14,010 nucleotides of DNA, from contig CAJUTB010000050.1 in NCBI GenBank assembly GCA_910589315.1, positions 1-14,010 on the forward strand, given 5' to 3'. Every line of letters starts with the position of its first letter. The first letter of the stretch is position 1. The DNA comes from an uncultured Oscillibacter sp. Lineage in GTDB: Bacteria; Bacillota; Clostridia; Oscillospirales; Oscillospiraceae. Positions 6,677-13,371 of this stretch are shown here, piece after piece. The notes beneath the pieces are model-generated. The model was not told the DNA's origin, did no database searches, and saw only the letters and a list, made by a program, of their open reading frames with translations. Made by a program: the position numbers and the translations under genes.

Positions 6677-7161
6677 AAGAACTGCGGCAAATGCGCGACG
6701 CCGTGATTGGAGCGTTGCGGGAGGCCGGTCTTGCGGCGGAGACCGCGTTCCCGGAACGGCGGGTTTCCAAAATGAACGGCCCGTTCGCTTCGGTCTCGGT
6801 TGGCGCGGCGGAGGGAAAGACGGTTGGATTCTGCAACTATCTCGGGGAAGTTCGCGGCGCGGATGGGAGTTTGCAGGAGCTTTATGGAAAACGATTGGAG
6901 GGCGTGATTCTGGTTGAGGTCCGGGGCGTCAATGCGCAGGACTGCGACGGAGGCTGCGAAATCGCTTCCTGCGTGCTCCTGGGCGGCCTGCCTGGCGGCA
7001 TCCAGCCGGGCGAGCTGACCTGGGAGGCTCTTTGCTGGGAGAAAAATCTGCAAATGTTTCGGAGACGGGGCAGGCTCTCCTGTACCGCCCTCTTTACTGC
7101 CTGCCAGAAAAATGAGGGCGAATTTTTGGACTTTATCTTGAAAGGGGTTTTGTCGTCTTGA
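6673..7161 (+). CDS. Tail completion / terminator protein
   Basis: This 162-residue protein sits immediately before the sheath gene, the standard place for the tail terminator that caps the growing tube and joins it to the neck. The N terminus (MKELRQMRDAVIGALREAGL) is a helix often seen in minor tail proteins of this slot, followed by beta-rich sequence with VGFCNYLGEVRGADGSLQEL and ending in a hydrophobic strand (FLDFILKGVLSS). The ATG at 6673 overlaps the previous stop as ATGA and has GGAGG at 6661-6665; longer in-frame readings upstream would run deep into the previous gene. The exact family is not certain, and a general minor tail or neck role is the alternative. Confidence 0.65.
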   Translation: MKELRQMRDAVIGALREAGLAAETAFPERRVSKMNGPFASVSVGAAEGKTVGFCNYLGEVRGADGSLQELYGKRLEGVILVEVRGVNAQDCDGGCEIASCVLLGGLPGGIQPGELTWEALCWEKNLQMFRRRGRLSCTALFTACQKNEGEFLDFILKGVLSS

Positions 7162-8222
7162 ACGAAATCTTACACGAACGGCCGGGCGTTTACTCGGTCT
7201 ATGATGCCTCGGCTGCCGTTTCCGGCGGCCGGGCGGCAAAGGTGATCGGAGTCGCTGCGAAAGCGGCGAAGGGCGTGGAAAATCAGGCGGTTACGCTGAC
7301 TGGATATGCCGCCGGAATTGCGGCGTTTGGCGAGGATACCGGTTCCGCCGGTATGGCCGCCGTTTTGCGGCTGCTGTTCGCAAACGGCGCGTCTTCCGTT
7401 GTTGCGGTGCGCGTCGGCGGCGAGGGGCTGAAGGCGGATTATTTGGCCGCCTTTGAGACGCTGGGAACCCAAAATGTGCAGGTGGTTGTCTGCGACAGCC
7501 CGGAACTCGAAATTCAACAGGAACTTCGAAACGCCGTTTTAACGGCCTCCGGCCTGCGGAAAGAACGTATCGCCGTTGTGGGAGGCGACGGCGATTCGGT
7601 GGAGGAGCTTGTTCAGCGGGCGAAGGAGCTGAATTCTGAACGTATGGTACTGGTCGGGCCGGATGCCTTGGATGCTTCCGGAAACCCGGTGGCGGGCGTG
7701 TTCGCAGCTGCGGCCCTCGCCGCGGTGATTGCTTCCGGACGGGACCCGGCGGTCCCGCTGAACGGCGCGGAAATCAAAGGGTTTACTGGGCTGACCACCG
7801 ACTATTCCGACAATGATATTGACACCCTCGTCCGGGGCGGCGTGACGCCGCTGGAATGTGCGGCGGGCGTGGTTTCGCCTGTGCGGGGCGTGACTACGCG
7901 GACGACTTCCGGAGGCGCGGCGGATGCTACCTGGCGGGAGCTGACGACGATTCTGATTACCGACGACGTGATTCCTGCGGTGCGGGATGTGCTGCGGGCG
8001 AAGTTTTCCAGATGCAAAAATACCGCGCGGAGCCGTGCGGCAATCCGGTCCCAGGTGATTGTGGAGCTGGAACGGAAACTCGCCGCTGAGGTGATTGACG
8101 GATATGACGAGGTTTCTGTTTCGGCGTCGCCGGATGACCCCGGCGTCTGTTTGGTGGAGTTCGGGTTCTCTGTGGCCCATGGGTTGAACCAAATCTATTT
8201 GACCGTTCATATCACCGTTTGA
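7158..8222 (+). CDS. Contractile tail sheath protein
   Basis: This 354-residue protein is the sheath subunit that contracts to drive the tube through the cell envelope. It begins with the typical HERPGVYSVYDASA (6-19), has the variable middle domain (about 60-190), and a strongly sheath-like C-terminal half: DPAVPLNGAEIKGFTGL (196-212), DIDTLVRGGVTPLEC (220-234), TWRELTTILITDDVIPAVRD (258-277), FSRCKNTARSRAAIRSQVIV (283-302) and the end GLNQIYLTVHITV, where the C-terminal strand that links neighbouring sheath subunits is expected. It is compact, close in size to pyocin-type sheaths. It starts at TTG 7158, overlapping the previous stop as TTGA, with AAAGGGG ten bases upstream; the next ATG (7201) would delete the RPGVYSV motif. 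Confidence 0.95.
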   Translation: MNEILHERPGVYSVYDASAAVSGGRAAKVIGVAAKAAKGVENQAVTLTGYAAGIAAFGEDTGSAGMAAVLRLLFANGASSVVAVRVGGEGLKADYLAAFETLGTQNVQVVVCDSPELEIQQELRNAVLTASGLRKERIAVVGGDGDSVEELVQRAKELNSERMVLVGPDALDASGNPVAGVFAAAALAAVIASGRDPAVPLNGAEIKGFTGLTTDYSDNDIDTLVRGGVTPLECAAGVVSPVRGVTTRTTSGGAADATWRELTTILITDDVIPAVRDVLRAKFSRCKNTARSRAAIRSQVIVELERKLAAEVIDGYDEVSVSASPDDPGVCLVEFGFSVAHGLNQIYLTVHITV

Positions 8223-8225
8223 TTC

Positions 8226-8240
8226 TCCGCGTTTCGCGGA
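8226..8240. repeat. Small perfect hairpin between sheath and tube genes
   Basis: TCCGCG (8226-8231) and CGCGGA (8235-8240) form a perfect 6-bp stem with a TTT loop, three bases after the sheath stop. No T-run follows, so it is not a terminator; it could set mRNA stability so that tube and sheath are made at different levels. Confidence 0.6.
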
Positions 8241-8271
8241 TGATTATCTCGTTTGAAAGGATGATGTTTTC

Positions 8272-8655
8272 TTGAAGGGATTTCCGACTAGTTCCGATAT
8301 TTACCTTGAGATGGATGGTAAGAAAATCGCAGTCGTACAAAGCTATTCCGCAAAGGCGACTAAAAGTTCCCAGAGCGTGGAGGCTTTCGGCGAAAGCGAG
8401 CCGGTGGCCACCATTGAGGGACAGAAACGGTATACCTTGGAGCTGACCAGGCTGTATGCGACGGACGATGCGATTTCAGACGGCATCAACTTCTATGACC
8501 TTGTGGATTTTTCTCTGGTGATCTGCAAGCCGGACCGGCGTATTATTTACAGCGGCTGTCAGTGGAGCTCCGTGCAGGAGGATGGACAGCTGAACGCGAT
8601 GGTTGCTGAAAAGGTGACCGTCGTTGCCGCCAGACGGATGGAAACTTCGGCATGA
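8272..8655 (+). CDS. Tail tube protein
   Basis: This 127-residue protein follows the sheath, the invariable place for the inner tail tube of contractile phages. It opens with SDIYLEMDGKKIAVVQSYSAK and continues with SVEAFGESEPVATIEGQKRY and LELTRLYATDDA, a pattern I recognise from XkdM-like tube proteins, whose hexameric rings stack into the channel. Size is typical to slightly small. It starts at TTG 8272 with GAAAGGA (8255-8261) ten bases before it. Two ATGs in between (8261, 8264) are in another frame and give only a four-codon reading that stops across the TTG. It overlaps the next gene as ATGA. Confidence 0.9.
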   Translation: MKGFPTSSDIYLEMDGKKIAVVQSYSAKATKSSQSVEAFGESEPVATIEGQKRYTLELTRLYATDDAISDGINFYDLVDFSLVICKPDRRIIYSGCQWSSVQEDGQLNAMVAEKVTVVAARRMETSA

Positions 8656-8972
8656 GATCCTTTGAGGAACTGCGGCCGCTGCCAGCTGGACAGGTGCTGG
8701 AGTTTTGGAGGAACAGCCGGAAGGAGGCGCGGGACCCCGTGGAACGCGCGCTCCTTTGCAATGCGGCGATTCTTGCGGCGTGCTGCTTGAAAGAGGGAGA
8801 ACCTGTTTATGTGTCTGCCGGGGATGTGCTGGGGGATTTGACCGGCAGGGAGATGGAGAGGCTGCTTGCGCGGCTGGCTGAGGGCGGCGGGGAAGCTGGC
8901 CCGAAGATGGAATCTGCTGGGGAAAACCCCGCTTTCGATGCAAGTCGCTTCGAGGAGTTGGAAAAGGGGTGA
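8652..8972 (+). CDS. Tail assembly chaperone (XkdN-like)
   Basis: This 106-residue protein sits between tube and tape-measure slot, where the tail assembly chaperone that coats the tape measure is encoded. The N terminus (MRSFEELRPLPAGQVLEFWR) and the C-terminal FDASRFEELEKG fit chaperones of this slot. In many phages this gene yields a second, longer product by -1 frameshift. Here the last codons read A AAG GGG before TGA, a canonical X XXY YYZ slippery form, and the -1 frame runs directly into the next ORF. The same bases also serve as the RBS of that ORF, so the overlap may be coincidental. ATGA overlap couples it to the tube gene. Confidence 0.75.
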   Translation: MRSFEELRPLPAGQVLEFWRNSRKEARDPVERALLCNAAILAACCLKEGEPVYVSAGDVLGDLTGREMERLLARLAEGGGEAGPKMESAGENPAFDASRFEELEKG

Positions 8973-8977
8973 TTTTT

Positions 8978-9892
8978 ATGGATTTTGCCGGGGTGTTATT
9001 TGACCGGCAAAGGGCCGCTTTGGCACGGCTGCTGCTGGGAAGCGGCAGGGCGGAGGCGGACGGCGGAGAGACCGCCGGGGGTGGAAGGGGGACTTCTGCG
9101 CGCCGGAAGGCGGTTTACAAGGCGGGCGCCGTTTACTACGGAGAGAGTGGAGCGGCGTTCGATGGGGGACTTTCGACGGTGGGGCGAACAAAGGACTCCC
9201 TGAAGCAGGGCCGTGTGCGGAAGGTTGGGACAGGCTTCCGGGGAGCCTTGCTGCGAACTTTGGGAACTCCTGCGGCGGTGGAGGCGGAGGACGGAGGACC
9301 TTTGAAGCGTCTGACTGGGAGCGGTCTTGAAACGGGGACGGAGGACCGCGCTTGGACGGAAATGCCGGCGGAGGTCCGGAAGCTCTTGGGAATGGATGCG
9401 CGGCGGGACGGCGAAATGCAAAGCCGGATGGATGCCGGGCGAGGAGAGAGCACAGATGGTATGCCGCCGGTGGGCGGCGAGGCGCAGCCTGTATCGGGAA
9501 AGGCGGAACGGCTTTTGGAGGACTGGGCTGTTTTGCGCCGGAAATATTATGCGGAGAGCATTCGGGAGAATGCTTCGCCGGGTGAAATGGCTGCTGTGGA
9601 ACCGGTGGACGCCGCAATTTATAAGGCGGCAGAACTGGGAGAGACTCGCCTGAAAAAAAGCGGAGGGGATATGCTTTTTGAACGGGAGAGCTTGCCTCAG
9701 ACCGGTGGAGATTCCTGGAAGGCCGTTTCCTTCGCGGGGGAAACCGTGTGGAAGGGGGACGCGGAGACGGGAAGGGATTGGCTTCCGATGGCCGGCGGAG
9801 CGGCAGCTCCAGCGGGCGGCGAGGCGCGGAACCTTTCCAGAGCCTTTCAGCGCGATGCCAGACGCTATGATGGGGGATTTCCCCTCTTTTGA
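8978..9892 (+). CDS. Unidentified 304-residue protein in the tape-measure slot
   Basis: By order (chaperone before, LysM protein after) this should be the tape-measure protein that sets tail length, but it is far shorter than usual: PBSX-type tape measures exceed 1000 residues. It has no clear membrane segment and no long coiled coil. Composition is rich in Gly, Ala, Arg and Glu, suggesting much disorder, and it looks fast-evolving. The ends look more ordered: the N terminus MDFAGVLFDRQRAALARLL and the C terminus LSRAFQRDARRYDGGFPLF; between them is another charged helical patch, AERLLEDWAVLRRKYY. A 14-base repeat, GGGCGGCGAGGCGC, recurs at 9472 and 9814. The ATG at 8978 has AAAAGGGG (8962-8969) before it; GTG 8969 overlaps the previous stop and lies in that site. 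It may be a miniature tape measure, a degenerate one, or an unrelated protein. I do not recognise a family. Confidence 0.7.
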   Translation: MDFAGVLFDRQRAALARLLLGSGRAEADGGETAGGGRGTSARRKAVYKAGAVYYGESGAAFDGGLSTVGRTKDSLKQGRVRKVGTGFRGALLRTLGTPAAVEAEDGGPLKRLTGSGLETGTEDRAWTEMPAEVRKLLGMDARRDGEMQSRMDAGRGESTDGMPPVGGEAQPVSGKAERLLEDWAVLRRKYYAESIRENASPGEMAAVEPVDAAIYKAAELGETRLKKSGGDMLFERESLPQTGGDSWKAVSFAGETVWKGDAETGRDWLPMAGGAAAPAGGEARNLSRAFQRDARRYDGGFPLF

Positions 9893-9993
9893 CCCCCTTG
9901 GGTGGGTTGGTGGGTTCTTATATTGTTTTCTTTGGCGGTGGGTGGTGGGTTTTTATCGTTTTACTTTTAATCTCTTTGGAAGGGAGGGAGCTT
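9893..9993 (+). promoter_or_regulatory. G/T-rich interval with two G-quadruplex-like motifs, and RBS
   Basis: On the coding strand, two clusters of G-runs lie 20 bases apart: GGGTGGGTTGGTGGG (9900-9914) and GGCGGTGGGTGGTGGG (9934-9949). Each could form a two-tetrad G-quadruplex in mRNA. A strong RBS, GGAGGGAG (9983-9990 region), then serves the ATG at 9994. The frame of the LysM gene stays open back to TTG 9889 and would encode a hydrophobic stretch (IVFFGGGWWVFIVLLLI), but another frame is hydrophobic here too, which points to base composition. Confidence 0.5.
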
Positions 9994-10578
9994 ATGCGCT
10001 TGACGCCGATGCGTTTCAAGGAGTTTACATGGCCCCATAATCCAGAGGTCTATACCGTCGAATACCGCAGACGGCTCGCTGTACATCGCGTGCCCTTCGG
10101 ACCTTGCGTCTTGCAGGATTTGGGAAGCGTTTACCGCGTGCTGCGGGGAAGGGGCGTTTTTGCCGGGAGCGAAGCCTATCAACAGTTTCAGGCCCTTGCC
10201 TCCGTCTTTCGTCAGGAGGGACCGGGACTGCTGGTGCATCCTGTGTGGCAGACGGAACGGGCTTATTTCGCTTCCTTGACCGTTACCGAAGAGCCGCTGC
10301 CGGATTACGTCCAGTACGCGTTCGAGTTTTGGGAGGATTGGGGCGGCTACGACGGCGGCTTGAAAGAACAGCCTGCCGGAAATTCCAGCGGCGGAAATGC
10401 AGAGGCTTCAACGGCTTCGCCGGAATCTACCGGGGTGGATTACGTCGTGAAAAAGGGCGACACCCTTTGGGCAATCGCAAAACGGTACGGCGTATCCTTG
10501 CAGGAGCTGACCGCTGCAAATCCGCAGATCAAAAACCCAAACCTGATCTATCCCGGGGATGGGGTGAAGATTCCTTGA
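9994..10578 (+). CDS. LysM-containing baseplate/tube-cap protein (XkdP-like)
   Basis: This 194-residue protein matches the LysM protein found after the tape measure in PBSX-like phages, where it sits at the tube-baseplate junction. Residues 1-115 form the N-terminal structural domain (FKEFTWPHNPEVYTVEYRRR, SVFRQEGPGLLVHPVWQT, YVQYAFEFWE). A Gly/Ser/Ala linker (about 121-147) leads to one LysM domain (150-193: DYVVKKGDTLWAIAKRYGVS, then NPNLIYPGDGVKIP). LysM folds bind N-acetylglucosamine polymers or act as assembly modules; no hydrolase domain is present, so it is not a lysin by itself. The ATG at 9994 is preferred because of the purine-rich RBS six bases upstream; TTG 9889 would add 35 mostly hydrophobic residues. 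It overlaps the hub gene as TTGA. Confidence 0.9.
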   Translation: MRLTPMRFKEFTWPHNPEVYTVEYRRRLAVHRVPFGPCVLQDLGSVYRVLRGRGVFAGSEAYQQFQALASVFRQEGPGLLVHPVWQTERAYFASLTVTEEPLPDYVQYAFEFWEDWGGYDGGLKEQPAGNSSGGNAEASTASPESTGVDYVVKKGDTLWAIAKRYGVSLQELTAANPQIKNPNLIYPGDGVKIP

Positions 10579-11519
10579 TTGGTACCATTTTTACTTGTGA
10601 CCACAAGACGTTTCAGCTTCCGGCACTGCTTGCCTGGAACCTGCTGCATACCGGAAGCGTGCCTTGTGACAGCTTCTCCGTTTCTTTCCTCTTTCAGCCG
10701 GATATGACCCCTGTGCTGGAATCTGCAGCCGGGTTCCTTGCCATGCAGAATGGAAAGGTCGTTTTTAAGGGGATTGTGGACGAGTTCTCCATCGACTTGG
10801 ATGCGGGTGGGCTGACCGCTTCCGTGAATGGACGGGGATACGCGGCGAGACTCCTGGATAATGAGTCGAAGCCTGTGATCTATCAGGACGCGACCTTGAG
10901 CGAAATCGTCCGGCAGCATGTGACGCCTTACGGAATTCCAACGGGGGAAATCGCCGATTTAAGGGCCTCCTCTGTTTACACCGTTGCCGCAGGGTCCAGC
11001 CAGTGGAAGGCTTTGGACAATTTTTGCAGGACTTACGGCGGGTTTTCGCCGCGGTTTGCGGTCGATGGAGCGTTGCTGGCTGTGCCCGAAAAGGCGGGGG
11101 ACTCCTTTGCCATCACAGACGACACCCCTGTGACTGCCTGCTCGCTGCGGGAGGACCGGTATGGCGTTTTGTCGGAGGCGTTGGTGATTGACAAGACACG
11201 GAACGCCTCTTATTCCGTTAAAAATCAGGACCTGATTGACCACGGAGGCGTTTGCAGGCGCGTACTGTATACGCCGGGACGGAGTACCTGGGCCGCTATG
11301 CGGTTTACGGGGGAATACCAGATTCAACGGTCAAAGGAGGACCAGCGGTGCGTGTCGGTTACTTTGCCAGGGTCCTTTGTGGCTTTCCCGGGCGACCGCG
11401 TGACGCTGCGCTTGACAAGGCTGGGGATTTCGGGGGAATTTCGGGTGTGTGAGGCCGAAAACTCCTTCTCAAACCAAAACGGCGCGGAGGTGGAGCTGAC
11501 CTTGAAGCCGCTTGCTTGA
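10575..11519 (+). CDS. Baseplate hub protein (gp27/gpD-like, XkdQ-like)
   Basis: This 314-residue protein is the hub that joins tube and central spike, corresponding to T4 gp27, P2 gpD and PBSX XkdQ. Family-typical segments are GFLAMQNGKVVFKGIVDEF (the first barrel), SVNGRGYAARLLDNESKPV, DATLSEIVRQHVTPYGIP, WKALDNFCRTYGGFSPRF, and a final beta domain containing PGSFVAFPGDRVTLRLTRLG. It starts at TTG 10575, whose TTGA overlaps the LysM stop, with a G-rich RBS (GGGGTGAAG, 10561-10569). A longer in-frame extension to 10104 would overlap the LysM gene and is not credible. The hub stands alone; the spike is a separate gene downstream. Confidence 0.87.
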   Translation: MIGTIFTCDHKTFQLPALLAWNLLHTGSVPCDSFSVSFLFQPDMTPVLESAAGFLAMQNGKVVFKGIVDEFSIDLDAGGLTASVNGRGYAARLLDNESKPVIYQDATLSEIVRQHVTPYGIPTGEIADLRASSVYTVAAGSSQWKALDNFCRTYGGFSPRFAVDGALLAVPEKAGDSFAITDDTPVTACSLREDRYGVLSEALVIDKTRNASYSVKNQDLIDHGGVCRRVLYTPGRSTWAAMRFTGEYQIQRSKEDQRCVSVTLPGSFVAFPGDRVTLRLTRLGISGEFRVCEAENSFSNQNGAEVELTLKPLA

Positions 11520-11545
11520 CTTTTTCTTTTGGGAGGATTTTTTCT

Positions 11546-11941
11546 ATGTGGCTGTCAAAACAAATGAAACCTCCGGCTGTAACCGCTGACGCCGATCTGG
11601 GCGTTACCACCATCGCCGGGGACCGCGTGGGCGTCTCTGCCAGGGGCGAGGTGCGGGATTTGCCGGTTTATGGGCCGGGCGGGTACGTCTGGCTCCCGGA
11701 AAGCGGCGCGGGAGTGCTGGTGATCAAAGGCGGGCCGGGCGGCGAGGAACAATGCGTCGCCGGAATGAAACAGGTGCGGCCGCCGGATGGGATGGCCCCG
11801 GGGGAGGTTTACCTTTTTGGCCCGGGAGGCACTTCCGTTTATTTGCGGAAAGATGGGTCTTTGGAACTGAAAGGAACGCGGATTTCCATTCAGGGCGCGC
11901 TTTCGGTTAATGGACAGGCTTATCAGCCGTGCAGCTGCTGA
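11546..11941 (+). CDS. Baseplate spike / puncturing protein (gpV-like, very small)
   Basis: At 131 residues this is a minimal central spike, much shorter than P2 gpV (about 211). Residues about 10-75 look like the OB-fold (DLGVTTIAGDRVGVSARGEV, then YGPGGYVWLPESGAGVLVIK). After EVYLFGPGGTSVYLRKDGSL come short beta strands (LELKGTRISIQGALSVNG) expected to form the trimeric helix, ending QPCSC. The C-terminal Cys pair (129, 131) lies where the tip would be, so three chains would present six thiols, compatible with metal binding. P2-type tips hold iron through His residues; a Cys version is my inference. ATG 11546 is fixed by GGGAGGA (11531-11537); TTG 11516 overlaps the hub stop but lacks an RBS. 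Confidence 0.8.
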   Translation: MWLSKQMKPPAVTADADLGVTTIAGDRVGVSARGEVRDLPVYGPGGYVWLPESGAGVLVIKGGPGGEEQCVAGMKQVRPPDGMAPGEVYLFGPGGTSVYLRKDGSLELKGTRISIQGALSVNGQAYQPCSC

Positions 11942-11952
11942 GGAGGGATAAC

Positions 11953-12336
11953 TTGGAATTGGAGCTTCGTTATGGCGATTATGTCCCCGATCAGACCGGC
12001 GGGCTGCGGCGCGCCGTGGGCGCGGACGCGCTTTTACAGCGGGTGCTGTTTCGACTGACCGCACGGAGGGGGACGTTCCCTTTTTGGGAAACGCTTGGAA
12101 GCCGGCTTTGGGAGCTGGGAAGGCTCCCGGCCGCAGAACGGCAGGCGGCGGCCAGACAGTACGTGGCCGAGGCGCTGGCTGAGGAGGCTGTGCAGGTGGA
12201 GTCGGTTTCTTTGAGCGAATTTGGCGGCGGACGCGCCGGGATTGCAGTGGAGCTTTCTTATGAGGGCGGCTCCCTTGCGGTCTCGGTGGGCGTTGGAGGG
12301 GAGGGAAGTTTTGAAAACGATTCAGGAAATTTATGA
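11953..12336 (+). CDS. Baseplate wedge protein (gp25/XkdS-like)
   Basis: This 127-residue protein lies between spike and baseplate J, where gp25/gpW or XkdS (DUF2634)-like wedge proteins are encoded; these initiate sheath assembly around the baseplate. The middle segment LLQRVLFRLTARRGTFPFWE and following TLGSRLWELGRL resembles the gp25-type core that ends in a 'G-S-x-L' helix. The end (SYEGGSLAVSVGVGGEGSF) is beta-rich. TTG 11953 is chosen because AGGAGG (11941-11946) lies six bases before it; GTG 11929 is in frame but overlaps the spike. Its 3' end overlaps the J gene by 26 bases. Confidence 0.72.
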   Translation: MELELRYGDYVPDQTGGLRRAVGADALLQRVLFRLTARRGTFPFWETLGSRLWELGRLPAAERQAAARQYVAEALAEEAVQVESVSLSEFGGGRAGIAVELSYEGGSLAVSVGVGGEGSFENDSGNL

Positions 12337-13369
12337 TTCGCTGCTGGACTCTTTTACAGAACGCGCCGGGTTTGTGCCGGAGTCGGGATGTGATCTGGCG
12401 GTCCGGCTCTGGGCCGCAGCAGCCCAGATTCAGGCGTTGGAATTTCAGGCCAGCTGGACGCTGGATCAGAGCTTTCCGCAGACCGCCCAGGGAATTTATC
12501 TGGACCGGCATGGGGCGATGAGAGGGCTTGTGCGGTCGCCCGCAACTCGCTCGGCGGGGACGCTGCGCTTTTCCGTTGGAACCGCTCCAGCGGCCGATGT
12601 TGCGATTCCTGCGGGGACCGTGTGCATGACGGCAGCGGAAGTGCGGTTTCAGACGACGGCGGATGTTGTGCTGAAGGCGGGGACGTTATCCGTAGACGCG
12701 GCGGCGGAGGCTCTGGATGCCGGAGCAAACGGCAACGCTGTGCCTGGAAGCGTCTGCTTTTTGACCGCTTGCCCGGTGGCCGTGACGGCGGTTACAAATC
12801 CTGGCGCGTTTACCGGCGGCGGCGACTGTGAGGATGACGCCGCGTTTCGGGACAGAATCCTGGAAAGCTATCAGAGACTGCCTAACGGCGCAAACGCCGC
12901 CTGGTATGAAGAAACCGCTATGCGGTTTCCAGGCGTGACGGCGGCAAAGGCCGTTGGACGGGCGCGGGGAATTGGCACTGTTGACGTTTATATTACCGGG
13001 GAAAGCGGGCTGCCTTCGGAGACCTTGCTGGAGGGACTTCAGGCCGAATTGCAGGAAAAACGGGAAATTGCCGTGGATGTCCAGGTGAAAGCTCCTACGG
13101 CAAAGACGGTGAATGTCAGCGTTGCCGTGACGCCGAAGGACGGCGCGGATACAGCGGCGGTTTTGACGGCGGCGGAACAGACCGTCGCGGACTTTTTTGG
13201 CGGCAGGCTTTTGGGAAGGGCCGTGCGGCTGGCGGAACTGGGTAACCGGCTGTTTGAACTGGATGGCGTGGAAAATTACCGGTTTACCGCTCCTGCGGCC
13301 GATATTCCGGCCGACAGCACCGCTTTGCCGGTACTGGGGACGCTCTCGGTGACGGAACTGGAGGGCTGA
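12311..13369 (+). CDS. Baseplate J protein (gpJ/XkdT-like)
   Basis: This 352-residue protein is the wedge protein common to P2, Mu, PBSX and R-type tailocins (T4 gp6-like). Matches in order are the N-terminal helices (MKTIQEIYDSLLDSFTERAG), SFPQTAQGIYLDRHGAMRGL (the J-family 'G-x-x-LD' region), the beta-rich middle with IPAGTVCMTAAEVRFQTTA and AEALDAGANGNAVPGSV, then NPGAFTGGGDCEDDAAFRDR, RLPNGANAAWYEETAMRFPG and GTVDVYI. The C-terminal domain has a typical ferredoxin-like wing. It begins at TTG 12311 after a purine-rich GGAGGGGAGGGAAG run. The start lies within the wedge gene, coupling the two. Length is typical. Confidence 0.93.
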   Translation: MKTIQEIYDSLLDSFTERAGFVPESGCDLAVRLWAAAAQIQALEFQASWTLDQSFPQTAQGIYLDRHGAMRGLVRSPATRSAGTLRFSVGTAPAADVAIPAGTVCMTAAEVRFQTTADVVLKAGTLSVDAAAEALDAGANGNAVPGSVCFLTACPVAVTAVTNPGAFTGGGDCEDDAAFRDRILESYQRLPNGANAAWYEETAMRFPGVTAAKAVGRARGIGTVDVYITGESGLPSETLLEGLQAELQEKREIAVDVQVKAPTAKTVNVSVAVTPKDGADTAAVLTAAEQTVADFFGGRLLGRAVRLAELGNRLFELDGVENYRFTAPAADIPADSTALPVLGTLSVTELEG

Positions 13370-13371
13370 CG

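Noticed and set aside
8976..9617. 213-residue Pro-rich reverse ORF opposite the tape-slot gene
   Set aside because: Pro/Arg/Ser-rich reading is what the reverse of Gly/Ala-rich GC DNA gives; no start signals.
10104..10574. N-terminal extension of the hub protein to 10104
   Set aside because: It would overlap almost the entire LysM gene; TTG 10575 gives the family-like N terminus.
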